Shown: positions 1-6,740 of the stretch, one piece after another
How positions within the stretch are numbered: position 1 is the stretch's first letter
Layout: each line of letters begins with the position of its first letter
NCBI GenBank assembly: GCA_023402355.1
Contig: JAEXCG010000074.1
Coordinates: 1-9,343 of the forward strand
DNA: 9,343 nucleotides
From: Bacillota bacterium
Lineage (GTDB): Bacteria > Bacillota > Clostridia > Christensenellales > Aristaeellaceae
Direction: 5' to 3'
Position numbers and translations under genes: made by a program
Notes under the pieces: model-generated
Seen by the model: only the letters and a program-made list of their open reading frames with translations
Database searches by the model: none
Told to the model about the DNA's origin: nothing

Positions 1-29
1 TTGACATCCGTCTGTACCGGCGTTATTGT
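1..29 (+). promoter_or_regulatory. Possible plus-strand promoter at the left edge
   Basis: A perfect -35 TTGACA (1-6) and a 4/6 -10 TATTGT (24-29) are separated by 17 nt on the plus strand. Transcription would start near 36 and run toward the 3' end of ftsH, where a T-run terminator-like element lies at 141-165. No coding frame with a ribosome binding site follows. It could equally be chance at the window edge. Confidence 0.3.
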
Positions 30-37
30 TGTAAGCA

Positions 38-66
38 AGGCGGCATCGGACAAGCCGCTGCCGCCT
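38..66. other. Strong hairpin in the ftsH downstream region
   Basis: AGGCGGCA (38-45) pairs with TGCCGCCT (59-66). An inner CGG/CCG pairing (47-49 with 55-57) follows after one mismatch, leaving a 5-nt loop. Read on the minus strand there is no T-run behind it; on the plus strand CTTTAAATCTT follows, only moderately T-rich. It may protect an RNA 3' end, end ftsH transcription inefficiently, or be the 5' structure of a plus-strand RNA. Confidence 0.5.
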
Positions 67-113
67 CTTTAAATCTTGCTCTATTTTCACCGCTGTTTGG
101 AGTTTACACAGGA

Positions 114-130
114 TTTGGGACGCACCCAAA
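114..130. other. Small perfect hairpin downstream of ftsH
   Basis: TTTGGG (114-119) and CCCAAA (125-130) form a 6-bp stem with a 5-nt loop, about 34 nt past the ftsH stop. No T-run follows on either strand, so it does not look like a classical terminator. Confidence 0.4.
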
Positions 131-140
131 ACGCTAGCTT

Positions 141-163
141 GACAGCCCCACCTGTCTGTTTTT

Positions 164-165
<2 letters not shown>
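141..165 (+). terminator. Weak plus-strand terminator next to the ftsH stop codon
   Basis: GACAG (141-145) and CTGTC (152-156) form a 5-bp stem with a 6-nt loop, followed by TG and seven T (159-165) on the plus strand. The orientation is opposite to ftsH, whose stop codon it abuts, so it would stop a transcript coming from the left. The stem is short. Confidence 0.4.
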
Positions 166-2014
<1,849 letters not shown>

Positions 2015-2073
2015 GCGATGTATCACCCTTTCTGCGGCAAAGCCGCCGTGCATTCTTCGCTCGTATGGCTGTT

Positions 2074-2102
2074 ATTATAGTAGAAGCAGCGCCGCGCGTC
2101 AA
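2074..2102 (-). promoter_or_regulatory. Sigma-A type promoter of ftsH
   Basis: On the minus strand, -35 TTGACG (2097-2102) and a perfect -10 TATAAT (2074-2079) are separated by exactly 17 nt. The predicted transcription start is near 2067, giving a leader of roughly 50 nt before the ftsH start. This is the closest match to consensus in the window. No CIRCE element or CtsR-type heptad repeat is visible around it. Confidence 0.85.
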
Positions 2103-2116
2103 TCGGCACTGCTCCA

Positions 2117-2145
2117 AATGTCGATTTCCCTTCACACAATGTCGA
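2117..2145 (-). repeat. Pair of 8-bp direct repeats upstream of the ftsH -35 box
   Basis: The octamer TCGACATT (minus strand) occurs at 2138-2145 and again at 2117-2124, with a repeat period of 21 bp, about two helical turns. The proximal copy ends 14 nt before the -35 box. Same-face direct repeats in this position would suit an activator or an upstream-bound regulator. The units are short and could be chance; no known operator was recognised. Confidence 0.35.
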
Positions 2146-2150
2146 ACCGG

Positions 2151-3146
2151 TTACTTGTAAACGGGTATGAACAATTCCTGTCCGACGTAGATGAGGTGGA
2201 CGTCCCGGATGTGGTTCAGGTCCGCGATCGCCCGGACGCTCGTGCCGTATCGTGTGGCGATGCGGGAAAGCGTATCGCCCCTTTTCACGATATAGGAAAT
2301 CGTGTGCATCGGGATACAGGTGCACGTATACGAGGGCGCCGGCGTGCGCGTCGGCTTGGGCGTGCGCGTCGGCCCGGGCGTCGTCGTAGGGCTCGGCGTC
2401 GCCGTAGGGCCCGGCGTCCCGGTAGGCCCGGGTGTCGCGGTCGGCCCGGGCGTCGCGGTCGGCTCCGTCCCGCCGAGGAACATCAGGGGCGTGAAGTGAT
2501 CCAGATCGACGTTTCCGGAAATGCCGGGAATCTGCCCGCGGTCCGAATACTGCCAGCCCGCCCACACGTCCCATTTGCCGTTGGGCTCCGGGGAATCGAC
2601 GCCGTAGTTGGCGACCCACAGCGGATACTTCGTAAGCCGCTCGTCCCACAGCGCGCGCGCCGCCCAGGCGTCGGAATAGATGACCATTTCCTTGCCGGTC
2701 AGCCGCTCCGTCTCCTCCAGGAACGCGAGCACGATGTCGTTCGCCTCGCTGTCGCTAAGGCCGCTCGCGCGCTCAAAGTCCACGGCCAGCCTGCAATCGG
2801 GCTGTGTGCCCTCGATCGTCTCCGCAAAGAAGCGCGCCTGTTCCCGCGCCTCCTCCTGCGAACGGGCGGTCATGAAGTGGTAAAAGCCGATCTTGAAGCC
2901 CTGCGCCTTGAACCCGGCATAGTTTCGCCGAAAACGCGTGTCAATAATCGTGCTTCCTTCGCTGGAACGGATATAAACGACCTGCACGTCCGATTCGCGC
3001 ACCCGCGCGAAGTCGATTTCGCCCTGCCACACGCTCACGTCGATGCCGGGCAGAATCTCCCCCGCGGGCGGAAAGGCATCCCCCGCGCCCAGGCAGGGCC
3101 AGGCCGCCAGCGTCAGGAGCAGCAGCAGCGCCCCGATTTTCTTCAT
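2151..3146 (-). CDS. Secreted GH25 lysozyme (N-acetylmuramidase) with C-terminal LysM domain
   Basis: Predicted peptidoglycan hydrolase cleaving the MurNAc-GlcNAc linkage, exported and held on the wall by LysM. The 331-residue product has a signal peptide (1-20, KK then a Leu-rich core, no lipobox), a GH25 domain (about 34-220) starting GIDVSVWQG (34-42), the DxE catalytic pair in AVDFE (Asp123, Glu125), WQY (198-200) and NVDLDHF (212-218), then a TPGPT-repeat linker (229-271), and one LysM (about 284-328, starting YIVKRGDTLSRIA). The start at 3146 is preferred over an in-frame ATG at 3167: the signal peptide begins there, and AGGGGGTG lies 10 nt upstream, inside what would be the longer coding sequence. 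Cys275 and Cys277 form an odd CTC motif between linker and LysM. No promoter is evident in the 60-bp gap after the TauE-like gene, so it is probably read through from upstream. It could serve wall turnover or killing of competitors; the sequence does not decide. Confidence 0.92.
   Translation of the reverse strand: MKKIGALLLLLTLAAWPCLGAGDAFPPAGEILPGIDVSVWQGEIDFARVRESDVQVVYIRSSEGSTIIDTRFRRNYAGFKAQGFKIGFYHFMTARSQEEAREQARFFAETIEGTQPDCRLAVDFERASGLSDSEANDIVLAFLEETERLTGKEMVIYSDAWAARALWDERLTKYPLWVANYGVDSPEPNGKWDVWAGWQYSDRGQIPGISGNVDLDHFTPLMFLGGTEPTATPGPTATPGPTGTPGPTATPSPTTTPGPTRTPKPTRTPAPSYTCTCIPMHTISYIVKRGDTLSRIATRYGTSVRAIADLNHIRDVHLIYVGQELFIPVYK
2334..2462 (-). repeat. In-gene 18-bp tandem repeat encoding a TPGPTx linker
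   Basis: About seven degenerate 18-bp units encode TPGPTA, TPGPTG, TPGPTA, TPSPTT, TPGPTR, TPKPTR and TPAP, at residues 229-271 of the GH25 protein. Pro/Thr linkers of this kind are extended, protease-resistant spacers between a catalytic domain and a wall-binding domain. The unit keeps the reading frame, so copy-number change would only alter linker length. Confidence 0.85.
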
Positions 3147-3155
3147 CAATGCAAA

Positions 3156-3200
3156 GCACCCCCTCATCCGCAGCGTATGCCGAGGACGGCGAAGGGGTGC
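3156..3200 (-). promoter_or_regulatory. Stem-loop covering the GH25 ribosome binding site
   Basis: Just after the TauE-like stop codon, the minus-strand RNA can form a 10-bp stem: 3191-3200 (GCACCCCUUC) pairs with 3156-3165 (GAGGGGGUGC), with one U-G wobble and a 25-nt loop that contains a small GCCG/CGGC hairpin. The 3' arm is the AGGGGGTG Shine-Dalgarno site of the GH25 gene. No U-run follows, so it is a poor terminator. It may limit GH25 translation, or couple it to ribosomes finishing the upstream gene. The pairing is directly visible; the function is inferred. Confidence 0.5.
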
Positions 3201-3206
3201 GGCCGG

Positions 3207-3965
3207 TCACAGGGCGCTTGAAATCATGTTCAGGAGCAGCAGCGCAAGCACGATGAGCAGCATCGCGCGTACCACGCGCTCGCCGCCCCGAATCGCCAGA
3301 TGCGCGCCCGCGAGGTTTCCGAGCAGGCCGAACGCGGCCGCCGGCAGGCCCAGCAAAAAGAGGATGTTGCCCGCGACGATCTGCGTCGCGAGCGAGGCGA
3401 CGTTGCTCGCAAGGTTGACCACCTTGGCGGTGCCGCTGGCGGTCACGGCCTCCATGCCCACGATCAGGGTGAAGAGCAGGATGAGGAACGTGCCCGTTCC
3501 CGGCCCGACCAGCCCGTCGTAAAGGCCGACGGCAAAGCCGATGGCCCCACAGACCGGAAGCCGAAAGCGGCCCGGCAGGGAAAACCGCGCGCGAAGCTCG
3601 CCCCTTCGCAGCAGCACCACCGCCGCGACGATCGGGATGACCACGACCATCATGCGCACGACGAAGCCGTCCGGCAGCGCGTTAAAGATCATCGTGCCCA
3701 GCCAGGAGCCCGGCAGGGCCAGCGCCGCCGCGGCGAGCGCGCAGGGCGCGTCCATCCGTCCGCTTTTCTTGTAGCGGGCCGTGGCCGCGGCCGTTCCGAT
3801 GGCGGCGGACAGCTTGTTGGTGCCGATGGCGACGTGCGCGGGCAGGCCGGTCGCCAGATACGCGGGGATCGAGATCAGCCCGCCCCCGCCGGCGATGGCG
3901 TCGATGAGGCCCGCCAGAAAGCACAGCGGGCAGACGATCAGCAGCATCGTGGGCGTGACGCGCAT
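3207..3965 (-). CDS. TauE/SafE-family (sulfite exporter-like) membrane permease
   Basis: Integral membrane protein of 252 residues, about eight hydrophobic segments, of the TauE/SafE family, whose members move sulfite, sulfoacetate or other organic anions. The family's internal duplication is visible: the first half carries AGLIDAIAGGGGLISIPAYL (18-37) followed by GTNKLSAA (48-55), and the second carries VGLYDGLVGPGTGTF (146-160) followed by GTAKVVNLASN (178-188). Length is typical. The start at 3965 is chosen because AGAAGGA lies 7 nt upstream and the product begins directly before the first membrane helix; an in-frame ATG at 4046 would add a charged stretch encoded across a strong hairpin. 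It lies 90 bp after the aspartate kinase, with that hairpin between. The substrate cannot be read from sequence, and no sulfur-metabolism gene adjoins it. Confidence 0.88.
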   Translation of the reverse strand: MRVTPTMLLIVCPLCFLAGLIDAIAGGGGLISIPAYLATGLPAHVAIGTNKLSAAIGTAAATARYKKSGRMDAPCALAAAALALPGSWLGTMIFNALPDGFVVRMMVVVIPIVAAVVLLRRGELRARFSLPGRFRLPVCGAIGFAVGLYDGLVGPGTGTFLILLFTLIVGMEAVTASGTAKVVNLASNVASLATQIVAGNILFLLGLPAAAFGLLGNLAGAHLAIRGGERVVRAMLLIVLALLLLNMISSAL

Positions 3966-4000
3966 GGAACCGTCCTTCTTTCTTCTTTGGGATATTTGAG

Positions 4001-4032
4001 AAAATGCGAAGCGGGAGGCCGCCGCCTCCCGC
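4001..4032 (-). terminator. GC-rich hairpin after the aspartate kinase: terminator or attenuator
   Basis: A perfect 9-bp stem, GCGGGAGGC (4011-4019) against GCCTCCCGC (4024-4032) with a 4-nt loop, lies 23 nt downstream of the aspartate kinase stop. On the minus strand it is followed by TTCGCATTTT, a broken T-tract, so termination is probably partial. No promoter is visible between this hairpin and the TauE-like start, which suggests it sets the level of readthrough into the permease and lysozyme genes. Confidence 0.55.
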
Positions 4033-4055
4033 GCAAAGCACTTCAATGAAAAAGT

Positions 4056-5393
4056 TTAGGCGCGTTCCCTGTCCGCGTCCGTCACGAACGCGCGGTAAAT
4101 GGCGCGCACCGCGTTTTCAAAGTCCAGATTGTCCACGCCCACGATGATGTTCAGCTCGCTGGAGCCCTGATCGATCATGCGCACGTTGATGCCCGCTCGC
4201 TGCAGCGCGTTGAACAGCTTGGCCGACGTGCCCTTCGAGCGAACCATGCCGCGGCCCACCGTCGCGATGAGCGCCAGGCCGGAGTGAATTTCCACGGAAT
4301 CCGGATCGGTCAGCTCGTAGATGCGGTGCACGAGCTGGTCGCGCTTGCCGTCGAGCATGCGCTCGTGGCAGACGACGCACATCGTGTCGATGCCCGTCGG
4401 CAAGTGCTCAAAGGAGATGCCGTTCTCCTCCACCGCCTGCAATACCCGGCGGCCAAAGCCCAGCTCCGCGTTCATCATCGCCTTCTCTACGGCGACGATC
4501 GCAAAATCCTTGTGGCCCGCGATGCCGGTGATCACGTAATCGTTGTCCATGTCTTCGGCGTCGTGCGAAATCAGCGTGCCCGGTTCGTCCGGCGCGTTGG
4601 TGTTGCGGATGTTCGTGGGGATGCCCGCCATGCGCACGGGAAAGATCGCGTCCTCGTGCAGCACGCTTGCGCCCATGTACGAGAGCTCCCGCAGCTCCCT
4701 GTACGTCACGTGCCGGATCGGCCGCGGGTTTCGGACGATGCGCGGGTCGGCCATCAGGCAGCCCGACACGTCCGTCCAGTTCTCGTACAGGTCCGCGTGC
4801 ACCGCGCGCGCGACGATCGCGCCCGAAATGTCGCTGCCCCCGCGCGAGAAGGTGTGCACCGTACCGTCGGGCATGCGGCCGTAAAAGCCCGGCACCACCG
4901 CGTAGGGGTGCGCCTTCAGCAGCCTGGAAAGCGCGTCCTGCGTGGCGTTCTGGTCGAGCTTTCCCTCCTCGTCAAAGAGGATGCCGTCCGCCGCGTCCAC
5001 GAAGTCCCATCCCAGATAGTCCGCGAGCAGAATGCCGTTTAAGTATTCGCCCCGGCTGGCCGCGTAGTCCGGCTGCGCGCTCGTGCGGATGCCCTCGCGG
5101 ATCTCCAGCAGGCGCTCCTCCAGCGGCGTATCCAGGCCCAGCTCGCGCGCAATGTCGCGGTACCTGCCCGCGATCGTTTCAAACAGGCCGTCAAAGTCCT
5201 CGCCGGCGCGCGCGAGGCGATGGCATTCGTACAGCATATCGGTGATCTTCTTGTCCTGGGGCATGCGCTTGCCCGGCGCGGAGGGCACGACGTAATGGCG
5301 CGCCGGATCGCTCAGGAGGATTTCTTTCACCTTAGAAAACTGGCCCGCATCGGCCAGGGAACTGCCGCCAAATTTGGATACCTTAATCTCCAT
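4056..5393 (-). CDS. lysC: Aspartate kinase with two C-terminal ACT domains
   Basis: Cytosolic enzyme phosphorylating L-aspartate to 4-phospho-L-aspartate with ATP (EC 2.7.2.4), the committed step to lysine, diaminopimelate, threonine and methionine. The 445-residue product starts with KFGGSSLAD (7-15), then VVPSAPGKR (35-43), SRGGSDISG (183-191), the nucleotide-site stretch ENWTDVSG (204-211) with MADPRIV (214-220), and ELSYMGASVLHEDAIFPV (236-253). Two ACT regulatory domains follow (about 290-365 and 372-437, with a GINVRMIDQGSSELNI core at 401-416). Length and layout match the long monofunctional class (E. coli LysC, B. subtilis YclM), usually feedback-inhibited by lysine and/or threonine; which effector applies here is not decidable. 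The symbol is by class, not proven orthology. The start at 5393 is fixed by GGAGGG 7 nt upstream. It has its own promoter and a short leader with no lysine riboswitch or T-box. Confidence 0.96.
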   Translation of the reverse strand: MEIKVSKFGGSSLADAGQFSKVKEILLSDPARHYVVPSAPGKRMPQDKKITDMLYECHRLARAGEDFDGLFETIAGRYRDIARELGLDTPLEERLLEIREGIRTSAQPDYAASRGEYLNGILLADYLGWDFVDAADGILFDEEGKLDQNATQDALSRLLKAHPYAVVPGFYGRMPDGTVHTFSRGGSDISGAIVARAVHADLYENWTDVSGCLMADPRIVRNPRPIRHVTYRELRELSYMGASVLHEDAIFPVRMAGIPTNIRNTNAPDEPGTLISHDAEDMDNDYVITGIAGHKDFAIVAVEKAMMNAELGFGRRVLQAVEENGISFEHLPTGIDTMCVVCHERMLDGKRDQLVHRIYELTDPDSVEIHSGLALIATVGRGMVRSKGTSAKLFNALQRAGINVRMIDQGSSELNIIVGVDNLDFENAVRAIYRAFVTDADRERA

Positions 5394-5400
5394 ACGGAAT

Positions 5401-5406
5401 CCCTCC
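5401..5406 (-). promoter_or_regulatory. Ribosome binding site fixing the aspartate kinase start
   Basis: GGAGGG on the minus strand ends 7 nt before the ATG at 5393 and selects it over an in-frame upstream ATG at 5462, which lies inside the promoter. Two alternative 5-bp stems, ACGGA (5394-5398) with TCCGT (5404-5408) and GGAAT (5396-5400) with ATTCC (5410-5414), would overlap or loop out this site. Confidence 0.8.
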
Positions 5407-5440
5407 GTTATTCCATAATGCCAACCCCGACTAATGCACC

Positions 5441-5469
5441 ATTGTAATGGAACAAAGCGCAAAAATCAA
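5441..5469 (-). promoter_or_regulatory. Sigma-A type promoter of the aspartate kinase gene
   Basis: On the minus strand, -35 TTGATT (5464-5469) and -10 TACAAT (5441-5446) are separated by 17 nt. The predicted transcription start is near 5434, which leaves about 40 nt of leader, too short for a lysine riboswitch or T-box. The promoter starts about 20 bp past the terminator stem of the preceding acetyltransferase gene. Confidence 0.75.
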
Positions 5470-5490
5470 TACAATGCCGCATATCCAGCG

Positions 5491-5529
5491 CAAAAAACGG
5501 CGAATTTCTGCGAAACACGCCGTCTTTTT
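5491..5529 (-). terminator. Rho-independent terminator of the GNAT gene
   Basis: ACGGCG and CGCCGT form a 6-bp stem (5497-5502 with 5518-5523). It extends outward through a G-U pair and several A-U pairs (A-tract 5525-5529 against T-tract 5492-5496) and has a further UUU/AAA pairing inside the loop. On the minus strand the stem runs into TTTTTT. It begins 27 nt after the acetyltransferase stop. The A/T flanks on both sides mean it could also stop plus-strand transcripts. Confidence 0.82.
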
Positions 5530-5556
5530 AGACGCTTTGGGCAGACATCGTTCGCT

Positions 5557-6141
5557 TCATCGTATGCCGCTTTGGGGATGGGGGTGCGCCTCCCACTCCT
5601 CCCGCAGGACGGCCATGCGCAGGATGTCCCGGTAGGCGCCGCGCGAGAACTCGTGCGCGCGGAGCACGCCCTCCTGCACGAAGCCGCAGGCGCTGTAGCA
5701 GCGGACGGCCCGCTCGTTTTCCGCGAACACCTCCAGCCCGATCCTGTGCAGGTTCAGGCTTTCAAAGCCGAAGCGCAGCATGAGCGAAAGCGCCTCCCGC
5801 CCAAAGCCCTGGCCCCGCGCATCCTCCCTGGCCAGCACCATGCCCAGCTCCGCGTAGCGGTTGACAGGATGCACGAACAGGAAATCGATCTGGCCGAGGT
5901 ACGCGCCGTCCTCGCGCCTGGCGACGATGAAATGATAGCCGTCAGCCTTGCCCGAAAGGATGTTTTGCATGTACTGCTCGGTTTGCAGCGCCGTATGCGG
6001 CGCGAGAAACGCGCCCGACAGATAGCGCGTCGTCTCGGGGTCGTTCACCCAGGCGCGGATCGCCGGAAAGTCCTCCTCGCGGTATTCGCGCAGCATGACC
6101 CGCTCGCCCAGAACGTGCGGCATCTCTCCACCCACTTTCAT
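5557..6141 (-). CDS. GNAT-family N-acetyltransferase (RimJ/RimL-like)
   Basis: Predicted acetyl-CoA dependent acetyltransferase of 194 residues; the substrate is unknown and could be a protein N-terminus, a small amine or an antibiotic-like molecule. The fold follows the RimJ/RimL-type pattern: N-terminal strand with LGERVMLREYREEDFPAIRAW (11-31), beta-4 with GQIDFLFVHP (83-92), the acetyl-CoA pyrophosphate loop RGQGFG (109-114, R-x-x-G-x-G), and the C-terminal NERAV (142-146), Tyr149 and GF (153-154) motifs. The promoter places transcription start near 6196, ruling out the in-frame ATGs at 6186 and further upstream. Of the remaining starts, 6141 has GGGTGA 5 nt upstream and is preferred; 6123 is the alternative, with a GGTGG just before it, and would remove six residues. 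It is a single-gene unit with its own promoter and terminator. Confidence 0.9.
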   Translation of the reverse strand: MKVGGEMPHVLGERVMLREYREEDFPAIRAWVNDPETTRYLSGAFLAPHTALQTEQYMQNILSGKADGYHFIVARREDGAYLGQIDFLFVHPVNRYAELGMVLAREDARGQGFGREALSLMLRFGFESLNLHRIGLEVFAENERAVRCYSACGFVQEGVLRAHEFSRGAYRDILRMAVLREEWEAHPHPQSGIR

Positions 6142-6202
6142 TTGCTTCACCCGCGGATTAGTCTTGTCCTGCCAGGCGCAATTCATCCGCGCGGTTTTGA
6201 GC

Positions 6203-6231
6203 ATCATAACACGCAAAGCTTCGCGGCGCAA
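6203..6231 (-). promoter_or_regulatory. Extended -10 promoter of the GNAT gene
   Basis: On the minus strand, -10 TATGAT (6203-6208) is preceded by TGT, giving the extended -10 motif TGnTATGAT. A weak -35 TTGCGC (6226-6231) lies 17 nt away. Extended -10 elements compensate for poor -35 boxes, so the combination is credible. Predicted transcription start is near 6196. Confidence 0.6.
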
Positions 6232-6244
6232 GGCGGACGGCGGC

Positions 6245-6282
6245 AAAAAAGCGAAGGGCCTCCTTTTTCGGGAGACCCTTCG
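6245..6282 (-). terminator. Rho-independent terminator of the HEAT-repeat gene
   Basis: A 12-bp stem with a single G-U wobble (6252-6263 paired with 6271-6282) and a 7-nt loop is followed on the minus strand by C then TTTTTT (6245-6250). It begins 12 nt after the HEAT-repeat stop codon. This is the strongest terminator in the window. Confidence 0.92.
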
Positions 6283-6294
6283 TTCTTTGTCTGC

Positions 6295-6630
6295 TCACTT
6301 GACGTCCGACGTGATGGAGTGCAGCGCGGTCTGAAGCGCTTCCTTGACCTCCGCGTCCGCCTCGATGGAAACCTGATGGCTCACGTGCATGCGCGTGCGC
6401 GGGTCCTTCATCTCGCCCATCGCCTTGGCCGTCGCCAGGCGAATCTGCCTGTCGGGCGAGTGCAGCAGGGAAACCAGCGCGTTCACGGCCGGCTCGCCGC
6501 CGACCTTGCCCAGACCGCCGATGGCCGCCACCGCCGTCTCCAGATGCTTGTCTTCCGCGAGCTGCGCCAGCTTTTCCGCGTTTTTCTTCTCGACGAGATG
6601 CTCTACCTTGTTTGCACTGTTGCCAAACAT
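6295..6630 (-). CDS. Small HEAT-repeat protein
   Basis: Predicted soluble alpha-helical protein of 111 residues with two to three HEAT-like repeats: AEKLAQLAEDKHLETAVAAI (18-37), then PAVNALVSLLHSPDRQIRLA (47-66) with ATAKAMGEMKDP (66-77), and a closing helix EVKEALQTALHSI (94-106). HEAT/PBS-lyase-like repeats are protein-binding scaffolds; nothing indicates enzyme activity, signal peptide or membrane segment. The partner is unknown and the flanking genes give no hint. The start at 6630 is chosen because GGAGGT lies exactly 7 nt upstream. A TTG at 6651 and an ATG at 6645 are also in frame, but the latter overlaps that ribosome binding site and lacks a good one of its own. It is a single-gene unit with strong promoter and terminator, so it is likely well expressed. 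Confidence 0.85.
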   Translation of the reverse strand: MFGNSANKVEHLVEKKNAEKLAQLAEDKHLETAVAAIGGLGKVGGEPAVNALVSLLHSPDRQIRLATAKAMGEMKDPRTRMHVSHQVSIEADAEVKEALQTALHSITSDVK

Positions 6631-6637
6631 TTCAAAG

Positions 6638-6643
6638 ACCTCC
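6638..6643 (-). promoter_or_regulatory. Ribosome binding site deciding the HEAT-repeat start
   Basis: GGAGGT on the minus strand, 7 nt before the ATG at 6630, is an ideal Shine-Dalgarno site. Its first G is also the third base of the in-frame ATG at 6645, so initiation at 6645 or at the TTG at 6651 is unlikely to dominate. Confidence 0.8.
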
Positions 6644-6685
6644 ATGCTCAATTTACCGCGATCTCCGCGTTGTACCGTTAGTTAG

Positions 6686-6714
6686 ATTGTATTCCAAAGC
6701 AACTAATTCGTCAA
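6686..6714 (-). promoter_or_regulatory. Sigma-A type promoter of the HEAT-repeat gene
   Basis: On the minus strand, -35 TTGACG (6709-6714) and -10 TACAAT (6686-6691) are separated by 17 nt, with an A/T-rich spacer. The predicted start is near 6679, leaving about 49 nt of leader. No terminator is visible between the exporter operon's last stop codon (6741) and this promoter, so some readthrough from the exporter operon is possible. Confidence 0.8.
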
Positions 6715-6740
6715 CGCCCATCTTCTGCCGGTCAGTCGCG

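Noticed and set aside
2334..2462. CRISPR-like regular repeat
   Set aside because: The 18-bp units are contiguous, without spacers, and keep the reading frame of a Pro/Thr linker.
4284..5042. Plus-strand open frame inside the aspartate kinase gene
   Set aside because: His/Arg/Val-rich antisense shadow of a gene whose catalytic and ACT motifs are intact on the minus strand.
5528..5560. Ten-codon frame (ATG AAG CGA ...) overlapping the GNAT stop codon
   Set aside because: Too short, no ribosome binding site of its own, and it ends inside the terminator arm.
5434..6681. Plus-strand open frame (415 codons) opposite the GNAT and HEAT genes
   Set aside because: Runs straight through two strong terminators and two promoters of the opposite strand; no domain seen in its product.
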